Shown here: positions 37,103-48,453 of the stretch, in pieces
Layout of the letters: every line of letters starts with the position of its first letter
Numbering within the stretch: position 1 is the first letter of the stretch
Assembly: GCF_932294415.1 (NCBI RefSeq)
Contig: NC_065535.1
Span: 91,776,862 to 91,840,861, forward strand
Reading direction: 5' to 3'
Length of the DNA stretch: 64,000 bases
Source: Quercus robur
Taxonomy: Eukaryota > Streptophyta > Magnoliopsida > Fagales > Fagaceae
Translations under genes and position numbers: made by a program
The notes under the pieces: generated by a model
The model's input: only the letters and a program-made list of their open reading frames with translations
Told to the model about the DNA's origin: nothing
Databases searched by the model: none

Positions 37103-39747
37103 TTAGTCTCGATCAGCTTCTTCAATTTCTTCATCCTCTGGTACTCCACGAAGATAGAGCACATTGTTACATCTGCAGATGGAAAAACATTAAAGGATGC
37201 AGTGAGTTGTCTGAACATTGAGTCTTGAATTTTGCATCAATTATAATTCTTCTAATCATAAATAGATTACTATTGTTCATCAAAGATGTGGAAGCAATAT
37301 TTGCTATAATTCACAAATTTGCTATAATTTTACTCAAAATATATATATATATATATTTGCTATAATTCACAAATTTTCGATGGAGAAGGTATTGTCCCAT
37401 ACTCCAATGAACCGGTCTTTGACTATTCCATTTAAACTCCAGCAGTATGGTGGGTTTTGTATCTTGAGGAAATTATAACTATTAAAATGTGAAAGCATTA
37501 TTTGTAATATCTCACACCTTTTGGAGGCCTCAACTGGATAGTCTTTGACTATTCCATTTGAACTACACAGTTTTGATGACTTGTAAAGCACACCCAAAAT
37601 TGACAAATTGATGAAAATACTCTGTTAAAAAGTTCTACGGCTAAAGGTAACATAAATATACAAAATTTAGTTGAGAAACTAAATTTCTGTTCCACTTCTA
37701 CAATTTCAAATCAAGATGGTCACAATTTACAAATTTTTCTGGGCTGTCTATGTTGATTTTCCCATATGAACTAAATCTACTTCTACTGGACAACTTTGTG
37801 TATTTGCAACAATATTAAAAGATTCACTCTCAAATCCAGTTGTTGATATAATGGAGAAAAAAAGCAAGCTTATAAATGATGCAACACCATTATTAAAAAC
37901 CATGAAGTAGTTCTTAACTTCTTATCGTGTCTTATAAGCAGTTCTTCATTTATCATATGGCACATGTGATAAAATTCTATCAAGGAAACATATGCTTGAA
38001 ATAAGAGAGGCCTTTGAATAAAAGGATTACTCATGTAAAAATATAATAAAGAGATTCCAGCATTAGGCTGAATTTACCTGATCAAAATCTCTCCCAGATT
38101 TCCAGTGAATTGCCCGTCAATATATTCTTCAGTGTTAGCCAGCTGCACATCATAAATGTGTAGAATTAGAATAAAAACATGCAGATATGTACTAAATGCA
38201 TGAGAAGGTTGAAAACAGCTCAGTATATCAAACTTCCAAGTTCAGACATTATCATGATGTTTGAACCATATTTCAAATAACATATATCTTCATATATAAG
38301 ACAATGGATTTTTCCCCCTTTACTCACATCTGTCAACATAGTTCAAACATAATACATTGGACAAGACAGTAATGTGAAACCATAAAATAAGAGTCTTATT
38401 CATATTGCTTAAATTACAATTAATTCTTTTTAGGATGTATATATGATCCAAAAATAAAGATCAAACTATAAAGTCATACTCAAACATACGATGAGAAGTC
38501 TATAATTTTATTTCTACCATTTCTCATACAATTTTAAATGGTATCACATAGTGCCATCAACCTTAAAAATGAGTATTTGGTTAAAAAAAATTGCTCTCTT
38601 TTATAAATATCTTTTCACTTTTCTTTATGTAAAAAGAATAAGTACTTTCAAATTTTGGATTGCATGGATGAATTTTTTAATTATCATTCTTCACCTTGGG
38701 AGGATCGGCCAGTAATTTACAGTTTTTTAGTAGAAGAAGATACAACAATGAAAACGTCCAAGGAATAATAGCCCAATCTTATTGATTTATTCTATTTGGA
38801 CCCTATGTAGTGCAAAAGAATCTTCTACCATAAATATTACTTTGTAGCCTACTATACGTTTTCCTTGTTTCTTTATTCCATAATAAGAACCACTACCAGT
38901 GAAGATTTTGAAACAGTGTCCAACCACATAGCACAACCAACCTTGATAATCAAATTCATGAAAATGTACGAGCATTACTATAATGAGTAAACAAATTTTT
39001 TGTAACTTAGGGTGCGTTTGTATAAGCAATTGGAAAACGATGTTTTGAGTTTAAAATGAGCGTTTGTAACTACAGGGAGTTGTGGTTGCAAAACAGAGTT
39101 TTGGGTTTTAAAAACGCTCTTTTAAGATCCTAAAACACATAACCGAATAGACCCTTACAGCAACATTAAAATGCTCCATCATAATTGCTAAAAGTAGCAA
39201 CCTATGCGACATGAATGAAAGCTTAGAAACTACAATTTAAGTCCTCTAAAGTACACAAAAACACATAAGTAGGCACAAACACGAAGTGGGTACACATTAA
39301 TTTAGAAAAAATAAAAGATTATAAAGTAGCACCTGCAAGTTCATGTATGAATCCACTGAGGCAAGAAAACCTGAATAGACACCAAATCAAAAGAGAATTA
39401 ATACCCATTTTCTAAATCAAAACAAAAAGAGAGAGAAACAAAAAAATTGCATGAAATTTTTTGAAAGAACAGAAAAAGAACAAACCTTTGTACTCCATTC
39501 CCCACTTGAGTTTCACAATGACAGGCTTCCCGGTCAAATTGTTCAAGAATGGTTTTGGATTAACTGGTATAGTCTGAAATTTTCAAAAAACAACAAAATT
39601 TAAGCACTAATTCTCAACCCCCAAAACACAAATTGATGAGTTAGAACAAAAACAACAAACTGAAATACTTAGAATAAAACGGTGTCCTAATATTCAAACA
39701 CAGTACCAAAGATTGAAAATTTGATTAAAAGAAAAACTCACAGCCAT
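37103..39747 (-). CDS. SmF: Small nuclear ribonucleoprotein SmF, five exons
   Basis: Exons on the minus strand: 39747-39742, 39573-39486, 39370-39333, 38142-38078, 37172-37103; all GT-AG, 267 nt, 88 residues, the family length. SmF is one of seven Sm proteins that form the ring on U1, U2, U4 and U5 snRNAs in the spliceosome. The Sm fold is complete: Sm1 with [20 protein letters not shown] and [14 protein letters not shown], and Sm2 with [15 protein letters not shown], whose IRCNNV is the RNA-binding turn. The tail is acidic ([12 protein letters not shown]). The first coding exon has only six bases (ATG GCT). Intron 3 carries a small MITE. Identification is firm because the sequence is almost invariant among plants. 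Confidence 0.96.
39010..39154. mobile_element. Tourist-like MITE in intron 3 of SmF
   Basis: 145 bp. The left end gggtgcgtttgtat and the reverse complement of the right end, gggtctattcggttat, are imperfect inverted repeats, flanked on both sides by TTA (39007-39009, 39155-39157). TTA duplications and GGGnnnnTTTG ends fit PIF/Harbinger MITEs. Confidence 0.6.
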
Positions 39748-40724
39748 TGGGAACGAGAGAGTTGAGGCGAATCTGTGAGCTGAACTTTGCGCCGAGTGAA
39801 AGGGTTTTTGGCCTTTTTTAGGGTTTTATCTGAGAGAGAGAATCGAACGATTCAAACCTAAAATTTATAATTATTTGAATCCGGGTCAAATCTGGCCCAG
39901 ACTCGACCCGGGTCAGCCTTCTCTTTTACTATCCAAACCCACACCTAGACTTGACCCAATTAAAAGCCCAAATTTGGTGAACCCAAACAACTTTGCCCAA
40001 TGGGCCTTCTTCGTAATAGGGATTGGGTTTTCTATCCAGGGGTTGGAGATAGCTGAGGCCTACTTTGGTTTTAACCTAAAGTAACAATCTTACTCTATAA
40101 AATGAATATTACTACGTATTTTGAAAATATAATCATTGAATTGCACGTTTTTAACACTCTTAATACACATGTACTGTGGGGTGTGGAACAATGACTGTCA
40201 CACGCGAGTCCCCTTTTTTACTTATCAAAAAAAAAAAATACACGTCAAATTTTGTGTCAATCGAATATTATTTACTATATGATCTATAAACTTATATTTT
40301 ATGTATAATTTTAAAGTATAAAAACTTGCAATTTAAACATTTATTGATGACATATTTATTAATATTTAATTTTTTAGAAATTTAGCAAGTATAGAAAATA
40401 TAAGAAGAAGATGTGATCCAACAGTGAATTTGTTAAAATTCACCCCTAATAAAAAAATATATTGAGTAAGGCTGTAGCTTAAAGTTACAACCAATTTTGT
40501 TGCTAAACTTTATCCAAATATTTATCAAGGGGAAGGAAAAAAAACCAGCATACTTTGCACACAAAATAGGATAAAACTAGTATTATTCTCATGCAATGCA
40601 TAGCTTGATTAATATTCTTTTTCTTTTTCTTTTTATAATATTGATGAATATTCATATGTAAGCTCAAAAAAATTTAAATAATTAAAAGTAAATTACTAAA
40701 TAAATAGTAATAATAAATTATAAA
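39748..40724. other. 5' flank of SmF and spacer
   Basis: 39748-39850 is the likely 5' UTR and promoter of SmF. The rest is AT-rich; no gene or bounded repeat was seen. Confidence 0.5.
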
Positions 40725-41411
40725 TGTGGGGCCCGAAGTCTGAGGTCCCAGCCCACTTTGTATTAAGGGCCCAAAGCCCAGGCCGAGGAGCTCTACTGCC
40801 GAGGACGCGCGATGAAAGCTCCTTGAAGGCCGAAGGATGTGGCTGAGGACAATCTCACGCTCAACACCTCATAAAAACGCCTGAAGAAAAGGACAAACTC
40901 AGTACAGGAGCAGTACAAGCTAGAAAGCTGCCAACCCCATAACGTGGAGCCCAGCACTTGAAAAGCCCATACCCCATACCATGCTATCCAGCTTTTCCCA
41001 ACCATTCTGACGTGGAGATTGATAGAACGAGTAACTGCCCCAAACAAGGAGAAACTGACACGTAGATGAAGAAGGGAAATCGAATATTAGTATAAAAGGG
41101 AAAAAATGAGGAAAAAAGTGGGGGGGGGGAGAGGCCCCGGAAAAAGAAGAAAGAAGGAGGAGGAATGGTGAGAATGTGATGCTCCTCGGACTAATTCCGA
41201 GGAGTCAAACCTTCCAAACTACATTGATGCAAGGCTCAGCTATGCAGTCCAAACTCATCTTTGTATGACCGCTTATGAAACCGGGACCAGACCGAAACCC
41301 AGCGCCCAAAGGCAGGCCTTTCCAAACCCGCTCTCTACAAATCATATTGTTCGGGCCCTTTACACACGAGCCCAACGTCAACCTTGGGTCGTTAAAAATC
41401 GTGTCTCTACA
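40725..41411 (+). mobile_element. Solo LTR of the non-autonomous family, 687 bp
   Basis: Starts tgtggggcccgaagtctgag and ends gtctctaca. Nearly identical to the LTRs of the 43345-46710 element. Perfect 5-base duplication ataaa at 40720-40724 and 41412-41416. It contains a gaggcc-rich body and a G run (41121-41129). Frames within it are not genes. Confidence 0.92.
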
Positions 41412-42170
41412 ATAAAATATATAAATAATTTTAATGAAAAAAATTACTTTATGTTTTGATTGTTTAGAGTTAGACTTTATTAGTGTTACTCTATTTTTGT
41501 ATTTTAAAATTCTCTTTGTTCTTTGGGTTAATTACTTACTATGATATATGAAATAGGTTTGATCATTCCTAGTTGGGTTATGTTTAATCTTTGTCTTAGA
41601 CAGCACAAACAATAATAAACAAAATAGTTTTTCAATACTCATTTTTTTTCTAGTGATAGTCTAATTGAAAAATTTTAACATACTTACAGATTAAATACAA
41701 TAACCAAAACCAAAAATCAAAACATACACAAAATAATTCAAAAATTGAGAATATAAAATGATAGTCAAAACGTGGAGTTCTTTTTTTTTTTTTTATAATG
41801 AATTTTTAGTTTGAATATTGAATAGAATTTAAATTTGTTAAAATTTAAATAATAAAGTTCTACATAAATTAAACAGTTGTTAAATATTATCTATTAATTG
41901 AGGAAATATAATTTATTTATTAATTAGTGAGAGCAGCCACTTGGCGCAACCACGGCTTTTAAGCCAAACTTTTATTATATAGTATATGATATGAAATCAT
42001 GGAACCTGAGGAAAAAACAAAAACAAAAGCATCGGTTGTGTGAGATTTAAGTTTAGAAATGTTTGATAATAGACTTTTGGTTTGAATAGAGTTTAAATTT
42101 TTTTTTTTTTTTTTTTAAATATTGTTGAATCTTATCCCTTAGTCAAAAAGTGGAGTTTTATATTTATATA

Positions 42171-42969
42171 TGTGGAGATGCAGGCCCAAATGCATATTGG
42201 GCCTTGGTCCTTATCCGAGGAAGCCACGTGGTCCGAGAATAGATCAATAGCAAGAAAGACGTAATACTTCGAACTTCACAAGCAAACTGTGACTATAGAG
42301 GCTAGGAGAGGTTGTCCAAGGAGGAATATCCCCTTAGCTAAACGCAACGAAGATCAAGATATGCCTCCTGTCGTTCAGGGTGACATTCCAGGAGGTTCTA
42401 TTGATAAAGACATGCGTTATAAACGTACAGGGAGAATGGGAACTAGGAAATATCTAAGGGAAAGATACTGCCACCGCATTGAATACTTTGCAGCTAATTT
42501 TTTGGTTGCATTTATGTGGAGAAAACCTCTAAATAGTGCTGTCTTGGCTGTCCCAACTCACAGAGGGCCAGAGAAGGTGTCCGATGGGACAAACACTCAA
42601 GTAGTGGCCTAGATGATCAACAAATGGAAGGCCCAGATCATTCAAAGGGAGATATATAACACAAGAGACCCTCCCTGAAAAGGGAATCCAGAAATCAAGA
42701 GAAAAACACTGTAACAATCAAGAACTAAATTTGTAATCGAACTTGAGAGTAATATATAAGAATTGATCTCCTCGGACTGTGCTGAGGACAATTTTCTTTA
42801 GTTTAAATCAATCTATCTTCCTTTTCTTGTCATCTGAACCCACTTTACTTATTATCCAACTCATTTAAGCCCAATTTTCCAATTCACTCTCTACAAATTC
42901 ATTGAATTTGATTGTTTGGGCTTACGTTCATTTATTCTTTAGGCTAAGGACCCAAATTGTGTCCTTACA
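42171..42969 (+). mobile_element. Solo LTR, gypsy-type, 799 bp
   Basis: TG...CA ends (tgtggagatgcaggccc ... gtccttaca), flanked by atata on both sides (42166-42170, 42970-42974). Its body resembles the LTRs at 3359 and 1398: acttgggccttggtccttat-like start, agggagatatataac, ctcctcggact, ctctacaaattcattg. It is a separate, diverged subfamily and lies in the tandem array. Confidence 0.85.
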
Positions 42970-43344
42970 ATATATATATAGAAAGAAAATGTGGGTTGTT
43001 GTATGATTTTTAAGTTTAGAAATTTTTTATAATAGACTTTTAGTTTGAATAGAATTTAAATTTGTTGAAATTTAATTAATAAAATTTTACCTAAATTAAA
43101 CATTCGTTAAATATTATCCCCTAATTAAGGAAATATATCCTAATATATAATTAATTAATTTACTAATTAGTGAGAATAGCTAGTTGGCGCAACTACGACT
43201 TCTAAGCCCAACTTTTATTATATAGTATATGATGATATGATATAATGTTAAATCATGCAACTTGAGGAAAAATAAAAACAAAAACGTGGATTGTGTGGGA
43301 TTTAAGTTTAGAAATGTTTGATAATAGACTTTAAATTTGAATAG

Positions 43345-44029
43345 TGTGGGGCCCGAAGTCTGAGGTCCCAGCCCACTTTGTATTAAGGGCCCAAAGCCCA
43401 GGCCGAGGAGCTCTACTGCCGAGGACGCGCGATGAAAGCTCCTTGAAGGCCGAAGGATGTGGCTGAGGACAATCTCACGCTCAACACCTCATAAAAACGC
43501 CTGAAGAAAAGGACAAACTCAGTACAGGAGCGGTACAAGCTAGAAAGCTGCCAACCGCATAACGTGGAGCCCAGCACCTGACAAGCCCATACCCCATACC
43601 ATGCTATCCAACTTTTCCCAACCATTCTGACGTGAAGATTGATAGGACGAGTAACTGCCCCAAACAAGGAGAAACTGACACGTAGATGAAGAAGGGAAAT
43701 CGAATATTAGTATAAAAGGGAAAAAATGAGGAAAAAAGTGGGGGGGGAGAGGCCCCGGAAAAAGAAGAAAGAAGGAGGAGGAATGGTGAGAATGTGATGC
43801 TCCTCGGACTAATTCCGAGGAGTAAAACCTTCCAAACTACATTAATGCAAGGCTCAGCTATGCAGTCCAAACTCATCTTTATATGACCGCTCATGAAACC
43901 GGGACCAGACCGAAACCCAGCGCCCAAAGGCAGGCCTTTCCAAACCCACTCTCTACAAATCATATTGTTCAGGCCCTTTACACACGAGCCCAACGTCAAC
44001 CTTGGGTCGTTAAAAATCGTGTCCCTACA
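43345..44029 (+). repeat. 5' LTR of the non-autonomous element
   Basis: 685 bp, tgtggggcccga ... gtccctaca. Contains an AT-poor body with ctcctcggac and gccgagga motifs. Confidence 0.92.
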
Positions 44030-44280
44030 ATTGGCGCCGTCTGTGGGAAGGCTTGCGCGTTGGCGCAAGTGGCGGTTGAATTAACTCTCTAGCAAGCAGA
44101 GGTTCGCGGGGTTTCCTCCATCTCCGGCGACATGCAGTTGTTGCTCCGACATAAACTTCTGCTAGGGGCTACGCCCTGCAGTGCCAACGGCGCGGGCAGC
44201 TCTAGGGGCTTCCGGCCTAAAGCCAACTCTCCCCGCCATGGTCTAGGGGCTGACCTTCGAAAAACAAATAAATACAAAGA

Positions 44281-44510
44281 AAAATCATAAGTTTTGGACA
44301 GAACCAAGGCCTTGCATGGTCCTCGGACTCAAGCCTATGGGGAAACCAAGTACTCAAAAGAAAAATCATAAGTTTTGGACAGAACCAAGGTCTTGCATAG
44401 TCCTCGGACTCAAGCCTATGGGGAAACCAAGTACTCAAAAGAAAAATCATAAGTTTTGGACAGAACCAAGGCCTTGCATGGTCCTCGGACTCAAGCCTAT
44501 GGGGAAACTC
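44281..44510. repeat. Three tandem units of 81 bp
   Basis: aaaatcataagttttggac begins units at 44281, 44362 and 44443, each continuing with gaaccaaggccttgcatgg, tcctcggactcaagcc and atggggaaac. 81 bp equals 27 codons, so long open frames with a repeated peptide appear on both strands. The units resemble the minisatellite at 10060-10580. Confidence 0.9.
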
Positions 44511-45185
44511 TATTCGAAGAGAACTATCCGAAGAGAACTCTCCATTAACGATTGGGTTAATCCCTAAACTGCAGGGATTCCCAAGTCTGCTCTCGGATCC
44601 TCGATACCCAAGGGGATTGATGCAATATAGAGCAATATGTTACCAAAAACACAATCGGAGTCCCTTACTGTTTGGTTACCCCCCCCGGATGAATTATTCA
44701 GAGTTTATTGTTCTCAGACGGTCTCCTTGCACGTGTTACGGAATATTCAGCTGTTATCTCGGTTAGTTTCCTAAGTTTAATTTACTGTGAATTATCGTTA
44801 TTATGCCTGGTAATGTCGGTAAATTAGAGTTAGTCGGATTATGTTTCAAGGTTTCCTGCTCTAAGTATCATTGAAGAAAAACACACATGGAGCACACACA
44901 TTCACAAAGTAGTTGTTGCAAAAAAGAAAAATATTCAAAACAAGTAAATAAATTCCTCTTTTATTAAGACAAAGAAATAGTACAGCGTACAATGAAAAGC
45001 TAGAATAAGCTTATATTAAAACTAACTACATAAGCGAAAAGAAAGATACAAGAGAATAAAGATAAAGCCGAGGAAGTAGTACAGAGGAGAGGTTGGCTGC
45101 CGTTTCAAGACGTTGTTCAAGGAAAACCATTCCTCAACACTTTTACATGCCTATAACTCAGGCAGCCAAAGAACCCAACGTGGGG

Positions 45186-45312
45186 CCTGCACCATTGAAG
45201 AAGAGGTGCAGAGAACCCGTCTTCGGGCTAGCGCAGCTGAAGAAAAAGTGTAGAGAACCCAACTTGAGGCCCGCACCGTTAAAGAAAAGGTGCCGGGAAC
45301 CGGAAGTTGAGG
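45186..45312. repeat. Three tandem units of 42 bp
   Basis: Units of 42 bp around gaagaagaggtgcagagaac (PLKKRCREP on the plus strand) are repeated three times with variants such as aagaaaaagtgtagagaac and aagaaaaggtgccgggaac. They lie inside the non-autonomous element. Open in both directions because the unit is a multiple of three; no protein family recognised. Confidence 0.75.
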
Positions 45313-46026
45313 AGCCTACACAAAAATTTGCCTGCGACAAGGCAGACGGCGCTGATGGCGGAAATTCTTTCTTCTGACACACCAAAAATCTGGTGTGACC
45401 AGAAACTGCTTCGGATTTTGACTGAAAGAGGGGAGGGTACCTTTCCCACCATATCCAAGCGGGAGGACACCTTAAACCTGTGCCTCCCCTGCCCAGACCA
45501 CATCACCTTAAGTCTTGGAAGGGTTCGGTGCCTCTGCGGCGGGTGAAGTTCCTCCACCTCCACCCCAACCTCAGACATGTTGCACTGAGGGGAGACGACA
45601 CTGGAGATGGGAGCTAGCTATGGATAAAGGGTTTGTGACTCTGAAGAAAGTCAAAGGGTTTGTATGCAAGGAGAATAACCTCCTATCCTACTTATATAAA
45701 GGATAGGGAGGTGGCATTTAATTCGTGCGGCTTTCCAAAGAGCGCTACGGACAAGGCAGGTCTGGGCTCAATTTCCCATGCCATCCGCAACCGTAGGATC
45801 TGAAGATCCTCGGGAAGGCACGCTTCGATTGTTGAAACGTCAGAGGACTCCACGTGAGTGGAAAAATGAAGGAAAGACTCCTGACTGGGCACGTCTCCCA
45901 TGTAAATGTAAAAACATAAGTATTAGTGGAGTACATAAATTTGAACGAGCCATGATGTGGGCCCAACGTCACCAAAACCCTACTCCCCAACTAAAAAGTC
46001 GGACAGCAGGATTTTGAGGGGCTATT

Positions 46027-46710
46027 GTGGGGCCCGAAGTCTGAGGTCCCAGCCCACTTTGTATTAAGGGCCCAAAGCCCAGGCCGAGGAGCTCTACTGC
46101 CGAGGACGCGCGATGAAAGCTCCTTGAAGGCCGAAGGATGTGGCTGAGGACAATCTCACGCTCAACACCTCATAAAAACGTCTGAAGAAAAGGACAAACT
46201 CAGTACAGGAGCAGTACAAGCTAGAAAGCTGCCAACCCCATAACGTGGAGCCCAGCACCTGAAAAGCCCATACCCCATACCATGCTATCTAGCTTTTCCC
46301 AACCATTCTGACGTGAAGATTGATAGGACGAATAACTGCCACAAACAAGGAGAAACTGACACGTAGATGAAGAAGGGAAATCGAATATTAGTAAAAAAGG
46401 GAAAAAAGGAGGAAAAAAGTAGGGGGAGAGAGGCCCCGGAAAAAGAAGAAAGAAGGAGGAGGAATGGTGAGAATGTGATGCTCCTCGGACTAATTCCGAG
46501 GAGTCAAACCTTCCAAACTACATTGATGCAAGACTCAGCTATGCAGTCCAAACTCATCTTTGTATGACCGCTCATGAAACCGGGACCAGACCGAAACCCA
46601 GCGCCCAAAGGCAGGCCTTTCCAAACCCACTCTCTACAAATCATATTGTTCGGGCCCTTTACACACGAGCCCAACGTCAACCTTGGATCGTTAAAAATCG
46701 TGTCCCTACA
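46027..46710 (+). repeat. 3' LTR of the non-autonomous element
   Basis: 684 bp, tgtggggcccga ... gtccctaca. Differs from the 5' LTR at scattered positions (for example cataaaaacgtc against cataaaaacgcc). Confidence 0.92.
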
Positions 46711-47086
46711 AATAAAATTTAAATTTGTTTTAAATTATTTTTAAATCTTATCCCTTAGTCAAAACACAAGTTTTTTTTTTAGAAAGAAAATGTGGGCTAT
46801 TGTATAAGATTTAAGTTTAGAAATTTTTAATAATAGACTTTTAGTTTGAATAGAATTTAAATTTGTTGAAGTTTAAATGATAAAGTTTTACCCAAATTAA
46901 ATAGTTGTTTAATATTATCCCCTAATTAAGAAAATATATCCTAACAAAAAAAATACAATTAATCTACTAATTAGTGAAAATAGTCACTTGCCTCAATCAC
47001 AACTTCTAAACTCAACTTTTATTATATGTTTATGATATGATATGATAATATTATGTTAAATCATGCAACTTGAGGTAAAAACAAAA

Positions 47087-48453
47087 GAGATGGGTTCAAG
47101 TTACACCTAATGTAACTCTTATAGAATTACACCCTTTTTAAGTCGTAAATTCCCAAAAGATTGAACGGTTAAAAAGAAAATATTGTTATCCATTATTATA
47201 TCATTTAATATTTACCAAATTAATAGCATACACATTTTCTCTCTCCTTATTAAATGTTTTTTGTCTCTTTTTCTCTCTCCTTATTAATTTGTTCAATTTT
47301 CATTGTATTTCCTTTTTCTATGCAATTCCTAGTATGTTTCTACCATCTCCATCTTTCTATGCTTTTCTTATTTTAGTTAGTTTTTTTCTCCACTAAATAA
47401 AACCTATCACTTTCCTCATCGTTTTTAACAAAATGTTTAAGCAAAAATATTCACAGCAGGAGCTACAAATAACATCAGACAACTACAACAAGAGCACAAA
47501 TTTCTTGAAAAGAACTTCTAATTATTTTTAGTACTCAAAGCATTTTCCCAAATTGAATTAGTGCACTAGTTTGAGTACGACCCCTATATATGTGCTAGTA
47601 TGCCTCAATTTAATGAAAGTGGGCCCTGGAATTTTTTGCTTTCTATATATAGTCGATTGATTCCAATATAAATAAGGAAATGCTTGTTAACTAGGCAAAA
47701 GAAAAATTAAAATAAAACAACCATTGTATCTTATTTGCATTTCTCATTCACAAATCCATCTCTTTTGAATTTTTCAGCACTCATGGATATTAGCAAAGAG
47801 TTGGAAAGACTTGTGAAGCAAAAAGAGGAATTGAGCGCAGTAATACAAAAGATAGATACGCGTCTCAACAAGCTTCAATCGTCTGCTTGCGCTCTTGCAA
47901 ATTACTACTTTGTGTTTCAAGGAGTCATATTAACAATTATTTGCAATGGTGCAAAGAATCTCAAGCCATCGGACCGTTGGTTCCTCTTTACTATCTCTAT
48001 ATTAGCAGTTTTACTTAACTTGTTTGCGTTGATTAAAACTGGAATCAAGTACATTGAAAATAAAGGTACTCGAGAAATTTTATGGTTCAGGCGCAGCAGA
48101 GTGTATGGGAAAATATTCATGCTTGATTGTAGCTATGAGGACGAGAAAATAAATTCTGATGCCTTTTTTTCAATTGTGTTTGAACATTTTGTAAAAAAGG
48201 GATGAGGTTTTATTTAAGGGAGAAAAAAACTAAGGAAATAGTAGAAGGAATTGCATAGAAAAAGAAATTACAATGAATGACTTAATAAGGAGAGAGAGAA
48301 AAATACAGGAGCATTTAATAAGGAAAGAGATAATGAGTATACTATTAATTTGTTAAATATTTAATAGATGTAATGGATGATAGTGTTTTGTTTTTAATCG
48401 TTCAATCTTTTGGGAATCTACAGCTTAAAAAAGGTGTAACTTGAATTCATCTC
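47087..48453 (+). mobile_element. Mutator-like element with long inverted repeats carrying a gene
   Basis: The outer end gagatgggttcaagttacac at 47087 is matched by the reverse complement of the right end, gagatgaattcaagttacac (up to 48453). The inverted repeats extend inward to about 47410 on the left and 48206 on the right (about 250 bp matched; the left arm has two short insertions). The 9-base flanks are aaaacaaaa (47078-47086) and aaaacgaaa (48454-48462), 8 of 9 alike, as for Mutator-type elements. The flanks join into one unit of the surrounding tandem array. No transposase. The only coding content is the frame at 47783-48205, so it has the form of a Pack-MULE. Confidence 0.8.
47783..48205 (+). 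CDS. Two-pass membrane protein inside the Mutator-like element
   Basis: Intact single-exon frame, 140 residues. I chose ATG 47783 over the in-frame ATG at 47735 because the extra 16 residues are uncharged and unlike the polar start MDISKELERLVKQKEEL. Visible parts: a charged coiled-coil-like N-terminus (about 1-33), a first hydrophobic segment (about 41-57, YYFVFQGVILTIICNG), a loop with KPSDRW, a second hydrophobic segment (about 66-86, WFLFTISILAVLLNLFALI), and a polar C-terminus with WFRRSRVYGK. A TATA-like ctatatatag lies at 47643-47652. The stop abuts the right inverted repeat. I recall similar uncharacterised plant proteins but no known function. The absence of stops in so AT-rich a setting suggests recent selection or recent capture. 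Confidence 0.72.
   Translation: MDISKELERLVKQKEELSAVIQKIDTRLNKLQSSACALANYYFVFQGVILTIICNGAKNLKPSDRWFLFTISILAVLLNLFALIKTGIKYIENKGTREILWFRRSRVYGKIFMLDCSYEDEKINSDAFFSIVFEHFVKKG

Larger units (their letters stand above)
43345..46710 (+). mobile_element. Non-autonomous LTR retrotransposon (LARD-like), 3.4 kb
   Basis: Two LTRs of 685 and 684 bp enclose about 2 kb without gag or pol. A primer site (ttggcgccgtctgtggg, 44031-44047) follows the 5' LTR and a polypurine tract (gattttgaggggctat, 46011-46026) precedes the 3' LTR. The target duplication is aatag (43340-43344) against aataa (46711-46715), with one mismatch; the parent repeat has aatag followed by aatttaaattt at this place, which supports it. 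The LTRs differ by about 3 percent by eye, so it is much younger than the 3359 element. Primer site and polypurine tract equal those of the Tat-type element, so it was probably moved by proteins of such an element. Confidence 0.9.

Noticed and set aside
43604..44068. 154-codon minus-strand frame
   Set aside because: It is antisense to the LTR of the non-autonomous element and runs past the primer site; the same stretch recurs in each LTR copy and is not a host gene.
44217..44567. Open frames on both strands with repeated 27-residue peptide
   Set aside because: Explained by the 81 bp tandem repeat, a multiple of three; no start context or family resemblance.
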